From NCBI RefSeq assembly GCF_005887095.1, contig NZ_PNCI01000074.1, positions 1 to 42,145 of the forward strand: a stretch of DNA of 42,145 nt, given 5' to 3'. This document shows positions 18,309 to 26,644 of the stretch, one piece after another (within the stretch, counting starts at the first letter, position 1; each line of letters opens with the position of its first letter). The translations under genes and the position numbers were made by a program. Under the pieces are notes generated by a model. That model worked only from the letters and a program-made list of their open reading frames with translations. It did not search any database and was not told the DNA's origin. This stretch comes from Pseudoalteromonas rubra (GTDB lineage Bacteria; Pseudomonadota; Gammaproteobacteria; Enterobacterales; Alteromonadaceae).

Positions 18309-19214
18309 TCATCGCGCACCTGTTCTGGTATTAAAACTGTGCTTGCAGTGCTGGCTTATCCTATCAATGAAACACCGGATCTTGGCAGGAACATATCCTC
18401 CGGGCCGATACAAAGCATGGATTGGAAACCCTTCCAACTGATAGTCAGGGAGCAGTGCCACCAGCTCACCTGTATTCAGCGCTTCTTCAAAGGCCCAGCG
18501 CGGCCCAAGATGTACCCCTTTACCAGCCAAAACCAGCTGTCGAACTGCAGACACGCTGTTAACTGTAAAGCCCCCTGACACTTTGACTCGTGATGTTGTT
18601 TCACCTTTTTTTATACTTACCTGACTGTTAGCCTGAGCGCGTGAATAGAATATAAACTGGCACCGACTCAGCCCGGATGGATCCGTTACCCCATCAATCT
18701 GCTCCAGATAACCCGGGCTGGCAACCAGTACACGCTCAGCAGTGCCCAACCCTCTGCAGATCAACCCTGAATCCGGCAGCATGCCAACACGTACTGCCAC
18801 ATCAATGCCATTGGCAGTCAGATCTTCAAAATGACTTCCCAGTAACAACTCGACTTTAAGATCAGCATAAGCGGCCCGCATCTTGTTCAGTACAGGTACA
18901 ACAAACTGAGTACCAAAATCAACTGGCGCAGCGACCGTCAGAGTTCCACTGGGTTGATCCTGCAGACCTCGCAGACGACTTTCCAACACAGCCTGTTGCT
19001 CAGCAATGTGTTTTAGCCCTTGAAAATATACGAGCCCAGCCTCGGTTGCCTGAGATCGCACTGTAGAGCGATTGATCAGTTTAACACCCAGATGGCGCTC
19101 CAGTGCAGCCACTTTACGGCTCACTGAGGAAGGGTCCGTATTCAATTGCTCAGCTGCGCCTTTGAGGCTGCCCGCCTCAATCACTTTCAAAAAAGTGAGT
19201 TCATTTGTGTTCAT
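18309..19214 (-). CDS. LysR-family transcriptional regulator, divergent to SDR
   Basis: This 301-residue LTTR has an N-terminal HTH (LKVIEAGSLKGAAEQLNTDPSSVSRKVAALERHLGVKLINRSTVRS) and an effector domain (GTLTVAAPVDFGTQFVVPVLNKM...GIDVAVRVGMLPDSGL). I use the ATG at 19214; a TTG 21 nt upstream is also in frame, and neither has a strong ribosome site. It is divergent from the SDR gene with a 108-bp shared promoter, the classic arrangement for LysR control of one short-chain dehydrogenase. It converges with the LysR gene ending at 18237; only a weak CCAAG/CTTGG hairpin lies between them. Confidence 0.92.
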   Translation of the reverse strand: MNTNELTFLKVIEAGSLKGAAEQLNTDPSSVSRKVAALERHLGVKLINRSTVRSQATEAGLVYFQGLKHIAEQQAVLESRLRGLQDQPSGTLTVAAPVDFGTQFVVPVLNKMRAAYADLKVELLLGSHFEDLTANGIDVAVRVGMLPDSGLICRGLGTAERVLVASPGYLEQIDGVTDPSGLSRCQFIFYSRAQANSQVSIKKGETTSRVKVSGGFTVNSVSAVRQLVLAGKGVHLGPRWAFEEALNTGELVALLPDYQLEGFPIHALYRPGGYVPAKIRCFIDRISQHCKHSFNTRTGAR

Positions 19215-19238
19215 TGCTTTTTGCGATATATGCAATTA

Positions 19239-19253
19239 ATAAATGAAATTTAT
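19239..19253. promoter_or_regulatory. Candidate LysR box ATAAATGAAATTTAT
   Basis: ATAAAT-GAA-ATTTAT is a perfect 6-bp dyad that fits the T-N11-A consensus of LysR-type operators. It sits in the promoter shared by the LysR gene (start 19214) and the SDR gene (start 19323), where such an operator is expected. Confidence 0.6.
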
Positions 19254-19322
19254 GGCATACCTGAAATAAACGCAAGCGACTAAGCTTACTTTCGTCAATT
19301 AACCCACACAGGAGAGCGTATT

Positions 19323-20093
19323 ATGTCTACTTCAAACACCCTTCTTGATTTGACCGGTAAGGTCGCCATTGTTACTGGTTCTGCCCGAAACATGGGGCGT
19401 GCTTTTGCTATTTCACTGGCGGAGCGTGGCGCCAATGTTGTCGTACACTATCACAGTGATTCGTCGCTTAACGATGCTGAGCAAACCGCCGCCGAGATTA
19501 CTCAGATTGGCAGACGAGTACTATTAGTTCAGGGCGATCTGAGTCATGAAAGCCAGGTTCAGGCCCTGTACCGACAGACTCTGGAAACCTTTGGCCGCGT
19601 TGATATTGTTATAAACAACGCCGGGAAAGTCCTGAAAAAAGCCATTGCCGATATTTCTGAACAAGAGTATGACCAACTCTTCGCGATTAATACCAAGGCA
19701 CCATTTTTAATGATGAAGCATGCTGCTACGCATATTCAGGATCAGGGTCGAATCATTAATATGGGCACTTCATTACTGGGCGCATTTACTGGCCTTTACG
19801 GCGCCTATGCCGGTGCCAAAGCCCCACTGGAAGACTTTACCCGTGCACTTGCTAAGGAAATTGGCGGTCGGGGGATCACTGTCAATGTGGTAGCACCAGG
19901 CCCGATAGATACCGCATTTTTCCACGGCGAAGAAAACGCTCAGTCCGTTGCCTATCTCAGTGCAGCAAGCGTGCTTAATCGTCTTGGTAACATAGATGAC
20001 GTCGTACCTATGATTGACTTTCTGGTCAGTGAAGAGGCGCGCTGGATCACGGGTCAGACTTTGTTCGTCAATGGCGGCTTTGTTACCCGTTAA
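19323..20093 (+). CDS. Short-chain dehydrogenase/reductase (SDR)
   Basis: This 256-residue classical SDR has the nucleotide-binding motif TGSARNMG at 18-25, NNAG at 98-101, and the catalytic Ser150, Tyr162 and Lys166 (YxxxK in AYAGAK). The C-terminal ITGQTLFVNGGF is typical of the FabG/glucose-dehydrogenase branch. It should catalyse an NAD(P)-dependent alcohol/ketone interconversion; the substrate is unknown. GGAGAG lies upstream of ATG 19323. The 3' end overlaps the convergent TonB receptor gene by 4 bp. Confidence 0.93.
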   Translation: MSTSNTLLDLTGKVAIVTGSARNMGRAFAISLAERGANVVVHYHSDSSLNDAEQTAAEITQIGRRVLLVQGDLSHESQVQALYRQTLETFGRVDIVINNAGKVLKKAIADISEQEYDQLFAINTKAPFLMMKHAATHIQDQGRIINMGTSLLGAFTGLYGAYAGAKAPLEDFTRALAKEIGGRGITVNVVAPGPIDTAFFHGEENAQSVAYLSAASVLNRLGNIDDVVPMIDFLVSEEARWITGQTLFVNGGFVTR

Positions 20094-22153
20094 AAACGAT
20101 ATGACCAGCTCAGGCGCAAGTTTCTTGGCGCCTGAATATACTTAACGGGAGACACACCCCGCGCGTTGCCGTGATAATAGGTTTCATCGAACAAATTCTC
20201 GATATACAGGCCCATCGTGCTGTTGCCTTTTGTGTAAGTTAGATTGGCATTGAGCGTCATCCAGGCGGGTATGGTGACGACCTCAGTGCCGCTTTGTTGA
20301 AAGCGATTGGCTTCGGTCAGTACTTTATCCCAATGATCGATAAACACAGAGACCTGCCAGTGTTGATCCAGCGTGTAACCCAAACCCAGTTTAACCTTGT
20401 AACCTGGTACATTCAGCACCACAGATTGCCCTGCAACCTGGGTTTTATCCGGTGAAACATAGCGCATAGCCAGTTGCCCGTGCCAACGCCGGGCCTGCCA
20501 ACGCAGCTGGTTTTCCCATCCAGATACTCTGTGCTCTCCGGCTACTATTGTACGCCAAATCTGGGTATTCGGGTCCTGTACTTTTTGATAAAAGTTCTTT
20601 GCCTGCATACTGTACAAGGCTGAGATATTGGCAAACTCAACCCCTTGCCAACTAAATTTACTGCTCCAGTTAAGCTCATACATCTGCATGCTTTGTGATT
20701 CTATCTCGTCATCAACCACCAGATCGAACTCAAAAATGGTTGGCGGACGAAACGCCTTGCCATAGGTCAGTTTGAGTGCATGATCTGGGTTTGGCTGATA
20801 GACCATGTTGACACGGGGCAGCCAGCTGGCATTGGTATAATCCTGACGGTGATACCTGAGCCCGGCATTGATTTTGAGCGTTCGCTCACCAAAGCGCCAC
20901 AGCCTTGAATACTGACCAAACACGGCGTGCTTATCAGAACGCTCTTTGTCTGTCGGCCAGGAATCAGGCGTGATCAATCTAATCCCCTGTGCAGTTTGTC
21001 GGTATTTGACTTTGCGGCCGATTTCGGTGCGCCAGCCATCGTACCCCAAAATCCAATCCTGATCAGAATCGCCCTGGTAGGTCCATTGGGTATTGAGCCG
21101 TATTCTGTCTGACGGCCCTATGTCTTCACGTTCAGTGTATAATGCCAGTTCTTCATAACGCGTTGCCTGATCGGAGTTATCAACACTGAGACGATATTTC
21201 TCTTTGTACTCACGAAAATAGCTCAGCTCAACATTGCCCGACCAGTTTGCTGACGGTTGCATGTTTTTACCCAAATAGTAACTACTATACCCACGATACG
21301 CGTCGTCTCCGGTAATGTAGTCAAATGCGACAGCTTCTATACCACTGACATTGGTAGTGCGAGTGAGGTTATTGCCAAGATAAAACCAGGGCGTAGTCAG
21401 TCGGCCATCCAGCGTAATGTTTTTCTCTCGATTGCGAAAATCATTGGGGTTGTGGTTTCTTAATGCGTCTTTGCTGTTGCGACTGAATGCTTCATCATCA
21501 ACCAAAAATTCACGTATTTCACGGTAGTCCTGATCGCTTTCAAAATAACTGGCCGACACCGCCAGTTCAACTTTGCCTTGTTGATAATGGAACAGACCAT
21601 GCCCATGGCGCGTGCCCACGTCACCGACCAGCAATGACACTTGGTTCACACCACTGTCCAGACGGGTGATCACATTGATCACCCCTTGCGTTGCATTACC
21701 ACCATATAAGGTAGAGTTTGGCCCTTGTAATATTTCCACCCGCTCAATTCTGGCGCTTGGAAAGTTATTCATTATAAAAGCTTCATTGGCCAGCAAATTT
21801 TGTACTTCACGGCCATCTATCAGCAACAGGGTACCCGACATATTCCCGGTAAATCCCCTCTGACCTCCTGGTAACCAAGCCCACTGATAGAAATAATCCA
21901 TGTTGGGAACGGAGGCGAGGATCTCTTTTAAATCGCGCCAGCCATAACGCTCAATATCCGAACGATTAATCACATAAACCGTGCCGGATGAAGCCAGCCA
22001 GGATTCGCTCTTACGTGCTGCGACGGTCACATCCTGATCGAGTAGCTCCTCAAATGACATTGCAAAAAGCGCATCCTCCTCTTCTGTCTGAGCCAACGTT
22101 AATGAAGTGTGCGATATCGCGCAGATAAATAAAGAGGTAACTAATCGGTCCAT
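20090..22153 (-). CDS. TonB-dependent outer-membrane receptor
   Basis: This 687-residue receptor begins with a signal peptide (about 20 residues to LTLAQ) and has a plug domain near 30-150 (FEELLDQDVTVAARKSES...VYVINRSDIERYGWRDLKEILASVPN...RVEILQGPNSTLYGGNATQGVINVITR). A 22-strand-type barrel follows, with the terminal aromatic residue in LRLSWSYRF. These receptors import siderophores, vitamin B12, haem or other scarce nutrients using TonB energy. The ligand cannot be read from sequence, and no iron-uptake or biosynthesis genes are adjacent. The length is normal. No strong ribosome site precedes the ATG. Confidence 0.93.
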   Translation of the reverse strand: MDRLVTSLFICAISHTSLTLAQTEEEDALFAMSFEELLDQDVTVAARKSESWLASSGTVYVINRSDIERYGWRDLKEILASVPNMDYFYQWAWLPGGQRGFTGNMSGTLLLIDGREVQNLLANEAFIMNNFPSARIERVEILQGPNSTLYGGNATQGVINVITRLDSGVNQVSLLVGDVGTRHGHGLFHYQQGKVELAVSASYFESDQDYREIREFLVDDEAFSRNSKDALRNHNPNDFRNREKNITLDGRLTTPWFYLGNNLTRTTNVSGIEAVAFDYITGDDAYRGYSSYYLGKNMQPSANWSGNVELSYFREYKEKYRLSVDNSDQATRYEELALYTEREDIGPSDRIRLNTQWTYQGDSDQDWILGYDGWRTEIGRKVKYRQTAQGIRLITPDSWPTDKERSDKHAVFGQYSRLWRFGERTLKINAGLRYHRQDYTNASWLPRVNMVYQPNPDHALKLTYGKAFRPPTIFEFDLVVDDEIESQSMQMYELNWSSKFSWQGVEFANISALYSMQAKNFYQKVQDPNTQIWRTIVAGEHRVSGWENQLRWQARRWHGQLAMRYVSPDKTQVAGQSVVLNVPGYKVKLGLGYTLDQHWQVSVFIDHWDKVLTEANRFQQSGTEVVTIPAWMTLNANLTYTKGNSTMGLYIENLFDETYYHGNARGVSPVKYIQAPRNLRLSWSYRF

Positions 22154-22314
22154 ATACTGCTTTTTTAATGAGAGATCTCAGGGAAGTATAGCTAAGCATT
22201 TTGACTTTTGAGTGAAACTTAGAAATGGCAGAAAGCACAGTCGTCACAATATGGGGGAAGCGGCCAGAGATTGGAATGCTGCTTAACTCACTGGCTCATC
22301 AATCAAGCTGTAAA

Positions 22315-22335
22315 TAGAGCCCAGTTCGGGCTCTA
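22315..22335 (-). terminator. Hairpin terminator after the S41 peptidase gene
   Basis: TAGAGCCC (22315-22322) pairs with GGGCTCTA (22328-22335) around a 5-nt loop. Read on the minus strand it comes about 17 nt after the peptidase stop and is followed by ATTT. The T-run is short, so termination may be partial. The remaining bases of the 22154-22352 gap show only the upstream region of the TonB receptor. Confidence 0.6.
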
Positions 22336-22352
22336 AAGGATTATGCACAACC

Positions 22353-24161
22353 TCATAGTTGATTTTTTAAATACTCAATTGCGGCTGCTAGCTGATTATC
22401 CTCGTTGGCAATAATGGATTCTATGGTACGAGGGACATATATATCGGGTTGCACGCCGCGGCCAATCAATATTGAACCATCAGCATTGTCAGCACGCATT
22501 CCGGTATACCAAAAGCCAACGCCAGCCCCTTGTTCAGAATCAAAATAGTTGGCGATCATAACCTCACCATTTATGCCTGAAGTCGCAACTCCTAATACAG
22601 GTATCCCCGCTTTTTTTGCAAAAATAAGTGCATGTTCATTGAGGCTAATACTTTCGCGTGATGCCAAAGCGATTACAGGAACATCGATTGGGTTCTCGGA
22701 AACCTCGATGGTTTGTATGATTTGTTGAGAATGAAATGCTCGCCTTGCAGGACCTTTCCTGTGATAAAAGTACAATTCTCCATTCTCGATTGGCTGGTCG
22801 ATAAACCAGGATAGCCCTTCCTGCCAGGCAAAAAAGTCTTTTGGATACCGCCTGAGATCAAGAACAACCGCTCGTGCGCTCTGTAACCGAGCCTTCGCTT
22901 GTTGAATATTCTGCTGAGTCAGGTTATATAGATTAAGCTGCCAAACACCATCCTCCAACTCTCTTACAGTTTCAAAATCATACGGTACTATTTGCCGCCA
23001 CTGGACAAGTGTCCCTTCGCTAACATGAATTTTGTTTGAGTTAACCTCAATCTCACGGCCATCAGGCTTCCTAAAAATGGCATTGACAGGTGCTTGTGCG
23101 ACAGAAAAGTTGAGATACTTTGTCGCATAGTTTTTGCTGGTATGGTCATTGTTTGTCAGCCAGCTTGCCCGCTCTTCAACCAGATCTTCGAATGGCACGT
23201 CATTGAGCATAAGTAACTCATCACCAACCTCTATCTCAGGACTCGCGACATCGAATAAACCAACTACTATCGTCTTACCCTCAACCCGACGCAGTATAAA
23301 AGGGTAGTTGTAACTAGGCTGAGGCTCATAACCCAAGGGGTAAGAAATTCGAACATGCTCGTCTTGTAGCTTTTTAAATTCGCTATTGATAGCTTTGATG
23401 CGGGTGGTTGGCACTTCCTCAGTACAAGCTTTCAGTAAGGGCATTAAACTACGCTGCCAATTTACGTCCACCTGTTCGAAATACGGCCAGTAATGGTGAA
23501 TTTCCCCCCACATCGCTGAAACGGTCGACATACAGACGACAGGAGATGAAAAGTCAGTGCCAACCTGCCACTGGCGATAATCACTGTAGTTTAGCCCTTG
23601 CTCACTGGCTGACTGAGGTAAATACAAGGGCATATATAAAGTACGCCAGCCATATTTTACTCTTACAAAGTTGCTATCTGGTAACTGTAGATTGGCTTTC
23701 ATTGTTTCGTGATTACCTGTAGACAGTTGCCGTGTAAAATAATGTATCGTCCTTGCTGCTTCCTGTTGCCACGTGACTACAGGCTCATGTTTGCTCAAGT
23801 CAGGTAGCGCTCTTCTGCGCTCAACGATAAATGGCGCAATTTCTCGCAGCCTTTGCAAGGCAACTTCTTGCCTTCGATATGGCTCTGTCTGACTCAACTC
23901 AACGATAGTTTCGGCAACAAATTTGTCCCAGTTAGTGGCTGCAACCGCCTGACTGGGGTAGAAGAACTTCACTCTATTCGCAAATTTAACGAACTGTTTG
24001 ATATCTTTTAGTAAAGCTCTGTCTAAATTAACTGTAGGGGAGGGAAGCAGCGTTGTAGCATCTGCCTCAAGCGGCGCATGTTGGGCAAGCGCTAATGTCG
24101 CTGGAGCCAGGAAAATCGCTGATGTAATCAGTGAAGCTGTGGCTAGTTTCCTTATTATCAT
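22353..24161 (-). CDS. S41 (C-terminal processing protease-like) family peptidase
   Basis: This is a 602-residue exported protein. The signal peptide is residues 1-27 (MIIRKLATASLITSAIFLAPATLALAQ). A helical region (FVKFANRVKFFYPS...TNWDKFV) is followed by a PDZ-like segment (VGDELLMLNDVPFEDL). The S41 catalytic region includes AVVLDLRRYP, then ASRESISLNEHALIFAKKAGIPVLGVATSGINGEV near residue 500, with the probable nucleophile Ser503 in SLNE, and GRGVQPDIYVP near the end. This group of long, secreted S41 proteins is widespread in Alteromonadales, but substrates are mostly unknown. GGAG precedes the ATG. The gene is divergent from betI. Confidence 0.83.
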   Translation of the reverse strand: MIIRKLATASLITSAIFLAPATLALAQHAPLEADATTLLPSPTVNLDRALLKDIKQFVKFANRVKFFYPSQAVAATNWDKFVAETIVELSQTEPYRRQEVALQRLREIAPFIVERRRALPDLSKHEPVVTWQQEAARTIHYFTRQLSTGNHETMKANLQLPDSNFVRVKYGWRTLYMPLYLPQSASEQGLNYSDYRQWQVGTDFSSPVVCMSTVSAMWGEIHHYWPYFEQVDVNWQRSLMPLLKACTEEVPTTRIKAINSEFKKLQDEHVRISYPLGYEPQPSYNYPFILRRVEGKTIVVGLFDVASPEIEVGDELLMLNDVPFEDLVEERASWLTNNDHTSKNYATKYLNFSVAQAPVNAIFRKPDGREIEVNSNKIHVSEGTLVQWRQIVPYDFETVRELEDGVWQLNLYNLTQQNIQQAKARLQSARAVVLDLRRYPKDFFAWQEGLSWFIDQPIENGELYFYHRKGPARRAFHSQQIIQTIEVSENPIDVPVIALASRESISLNEHALIFAKKAGIPVLGVATSGINGEVMIANYFDSEQGAGVGFWYTGMRADNADGSILIGRGVQPDIYVPRTIESIIANEDNQLAAAIEYLKNQL

Positions 24162-24482
24162 TTTTAATCTCCGTTTGGTTAGGCAATCTATAACCTAGCA
24201 AGTAATAATAGGTACATTCAACGGCAATAATTTACACATAAAACGACTGATAACTTAGATTAGGAAAGCAACCATACAGCAAGCCTAAATAATGTGTAAA
24301 AATGTTCAGTACGCAAATAGCTCCCCCGCTCAGCTAAGCCTTTTTCTGCTGAAAACGCGCTCAAATCAGCACCTGACTTAGCTAAAACCAGCAAAAAGTA
24401 AGCAACGAAATATTTGTTTTATTGAATTTACCAACACAAAAAAACCAATACATATTATAACGTTAAGTTAAACCTTCTTTTT

Positions 24483-24498
24483 TAAACGATGACGTTTA
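24483..24498. promoter_or_regulatory. Inverted repeat TAAACGATGACGTTTA upstream of betI
   Basis: The perfect 6-bp arms TAAACG/CGTTTA are separated by ATGA and end 13 bp before the predicted betI -35 box. The position suits an activator site. It does not match the CRP consensus, and I cannot name the factor. The remaining 24162-24482 region contains the S41 promoter side and no ORF. Confidence 0.4.
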
Positions 24499-24511
24499 CA
24501 AAATGTCAACC

Positions 24512-24540
24512 TTGAATTCCCTCTCCATTCACCTTAAAAT
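24512..24540 (+). promoter_or_regulatory. Predicted sigma-70 promoter of the bet operon
   Basis: -35 TTGAAT (24512-24517) and -10 TAAAAT (24535-24540) are separated by 17 bp. Transcription would start near 24547, right at the BetI-type operator. This gives a leader of only about 26 nt with no visible Shine-Dalgarno before the betI ATG. Confidence 0.6.
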
Positions 24541-24549
24541 TTATTTTTA

Positions 24550-24561
24550 TTGAACGGTCAA
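24550..24561. promoter_or_regulatory. Candidate BetI operator TTGAACGGTCAA
   Basis: TTGA-ACGG-TCAA lies in a wider AT-rich dyad (TTTATT on the left, AATAAA on the right) immediately upstream of betI. BetI repressors bind dyads of this general type around the bet promoter and are released by choline (family knowledge). The site overlaps the predicted +1, where a bound repressor would block initiation. Confidence 0.6.
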
Positions 24562-24572
24562 TTAATAAAAAT

Positions 24573-25163
24573 ATGCCTAAAGTCGGAATGGAACCAGTGC
24601 GTCGCCAACAACTGATTGAGGCGACCTTACAGTCAGTGGCAGAGCTTGGATTACAAGCCACCACGATTAACAGCATCAGTAAAAAAGCCGGGATGTCGTC
24701 GGGGATCATCAGCCATTACTTTGGCGGTAAGCAAGGTCTCATCGAAGCCACGGTGCGCTACCTGCTGAGCAGCCTGCAACGCAGTTTGCTGCATAAAACA
24801 GCACAGGGTTGCTCCCCTGAGCAGCGCCTGATGTTTATTGTCGAAGCCAACTTTGCTGTGGTGCAGCAACAGCGCGAAACCACCCGCACATGGCTGAGCT
24901 TTTGGGCGCATTCCATGCACGATGCGCAGTTACATCGTTTACAGCGCGTCAATGCGCGCCGACTTTACAGCAATTTATTGTATTCGTTTAAACAGTTAAT
25001 GGCCCAAGGCGAAGCACATGAAGCTGCTGAGCTAAGCGCCGCTATGATCGACGGCCTGTGGCTCAGAGCCGTTCTCAGTAAAGCCGATGATGCGCAATTT
25101 GACAGCGCGCAGGATCTGGCCAAACGCTATATCCAGTCCCTCATCCAACAATTTGGAGTCTAA
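24573..25163 (+). CDS. betI: Choline-responsive TetR-type repressor BetI
   Basis: This is a 196-residue TetR-family repressor of the glycine betaine synthesis operon. The N-terminal MPKVGMEPVRRQQLIEATL is the BetI signature, followed by the HTH (TINSISKKAGMSSGIISHYFGGKQGLIEATVRYL). The ligand domain includes TRTWLSFWAHSMHDAQLHRLQRVNARRLYSNL and DGLWLRAVLS. In characterised systems choline lifts BetI repression. The ATG at 24573 has no Shine-Dalgarno, yet the signature requires this start. It precedes betB by 1 nt, so it is autoregulated with the operon. Confidence 0.95.
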   Translation: MPKVGMEPVRRQQLIEATLQSVAELGLQATTINSISKKAGMSSGIISHYFGGKQGLIEATVRYLLSSLQRSLLHKTAQGCSPEQRLMFIVEANFAVVQQQRETTRTWLSFWAHSMHDAQLHRLQRVNARRLYSNLLYSFKQLMAQGEAHEAAELSAAMIDGLWLRAVLSKADDAQFDSAQDLAKRYIQSLIQQFGV

Positions 25164-25164
25164 T

Positions 25165-26628
25165 ATGTCCACACCTGTCTACCAGAACTTTATTCATGGC
25201 CGCTACCTTGCCAATCAGACCGGCGAGCAGTTTGCGGTAAAAAACCCCGCGACCGACGAAGTCATTTATCACGTTGAAGTAGCCGATGCACACATTCAAA
25301 AAGCGGCCATCGACAGTGCCAAAGCCGGGTTTGCGCAGTGGTCAGCCATGACCCCGATTGAGCGCAGCAGAATTCTGAATAAAGCGGTAGCGCTGTTGCG
25401 TGAACGTAATGATGAGCTAGCTAAAATCGAGGTGCTGGATACAGGCAAACCCTGGCAAGAAGCCGAATGCGTTGACATTCAAACGGGCGCTGACGTGATC
25501 GAATACTTTGCCGGACTGGCGCCTGCACAAGTTGGCCAGCAACAAATGGTCGGCGATGATTTTTACTATACCCGCAAAGAACCGTTAGGCATTTGCGCAG
25601 GCATTGGTGCCTGGAACTACCCGCTGCAAATTGCTTGCTGGAAATCTGGCCCGGCACTGGCGGCTGGTAATGCTTTGATCTTTAAACCATCTGAAGAAAC
25701 GCCGCTGGGTGCAATGAAACTGGCTGAGATCTTTATTGAAGCAGGTATGCCAGCAGGTGTCTTTAATGTAGTACAGGGTGCCGCCGAAGTCGGACAATGG
25801 CTGACACTGCACCCGGAAATTGAAAAAGTCTCGTTTACGGGTGAAGTGGGCACAGGCAAAAAAGTCATGCAAAGTGCGGCGTCTAACCTCAAAGACGTGA
25901 CTATGGAGCTGGGCGGTAAATCGCCGCTGCTGGTATTTGACGATGCCGATATCGAGCAAGCGGTCAGTGCTGCCATGCTGGGCAACTTCTACACCCAGGG
26001 TGAGATCTGCACCAACTGTACACGTGTTTATGTGCAGCGCGGCGTGTATGAGCAGTTCCTTGAGCAGCTTAAAACCCGCACGGAGCAAAATATTATCGCC
26101 GGCGATCCACTTAACCCCGAAGTAAATCTGGGTGCCTTGATCTCGAAAAAACATCAGCAGCTGGTGCTGGATTACATTGAGCAGGGCAAGCAGGAAGGCG
26201 CAACTGTGCTGACCGGCGGCCATGCTCTGAGCCCGGCTTCGGCACCTAACGGCTACTTTGTTGCCCCCACCGTATTCACCGACTGTCACGAAGACATGAC
26301 CATAGTCCGCGAAGAGATTTTTGGCCCAGTGATGTGCGTCATGGTGTTCGATGACGAGCAAGAAGCGATTAACCGTGCCAATAATACGCACCTGGGCCTG
26401 GCGGCCGGGGTATTCAGCCGCGATATTCAGCGTGCGCACCGCGTGATCCACCAGCTACAGGCTGGTATTACCTGGATCAACGTCTATGGTAACTCACCCG
26501 CCGAAATGCCGGTTGGTGGCTACAAACAATCCGGTATTGGCCGTGAAAATGGCATTGAAACACTGGATCACTACACCCAGACCAAGTCTGTTTACGTAGG
26601 TATGAGCCAAATCGAAAGCCCATTTTAA
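25165..26628 (+). CDS. betB: Betaine aldehyde dehydrogenase
   Basis: This 487-residue NAD(P)-dependent aldehyde dehydrogenase converts betaine aldehyde to the osmoprotectant glycine betaine. Key motifs are GAWNYPLQIACWKSGPALAAGNA (near residue 150), the cofactor loop SFTGEVGTGKKV, the general base Glu in MELGGKSPL (near 252), the catalytic Cys in QGEICTNCTRV (near 286), and EEIFGPVM. An in-frame start at 25087 lies inside betI; ATG 25165, with GGAG upstream, matches the family N-terminus. It follows betI by 1 nt and precedes betA by 16 nt. Confidence 0.96.
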   Translation: MSTPVYQNFIHGRYLANQTGEQFAVKNPATDEVIYHVEVADAHIQKAAIDSAKAGFAQWSAMTPIERSRILNKAVALLRERNDELAKIEVLDTGKPWQEAECVDIQTGADVIEYFAGLAPAQVGQQQMVGDDFYYTRKEPLGICAGIGAWNYPLQIACWKSGPALAAGNALIFKPSEETPLGAMKLAEIFIEAGMPAGVFNVVQGAAEVGQWLTLHPEIEKVSFTGEVGTGKKVMQSAASNLKDVTMELGGKSPLLVFDDADIEQAVSAAMLGNFYTQGEICTNCTRVYVQRGVYEQFLEQLKTRTEQNIIAGDPLNPEVNLGALISKKHQQLVLDYIEQGKQEGATVLTGGHALSPASAPNGYFVAPTVFTDCHEDMTIVREEIFGPVMCVMVFDDEQEAINRANNTHLGLAAGVFSRDIQRAHRVIHQLQAGITWINVYGNSPAEMPVGGYKQSGIGRENGIETLDHYTQTKSVYVGMSQIESPF

Positions 26629-26644
26629 GCAAAGGAGCCAGACT

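Noticed and set aside
25585..26451. 288-codon ORF antisense to betB
   Set aside because: It lies wholly inside the clear betB gene, has no recognisable domain, and its length follows from codon bias in the real gene.
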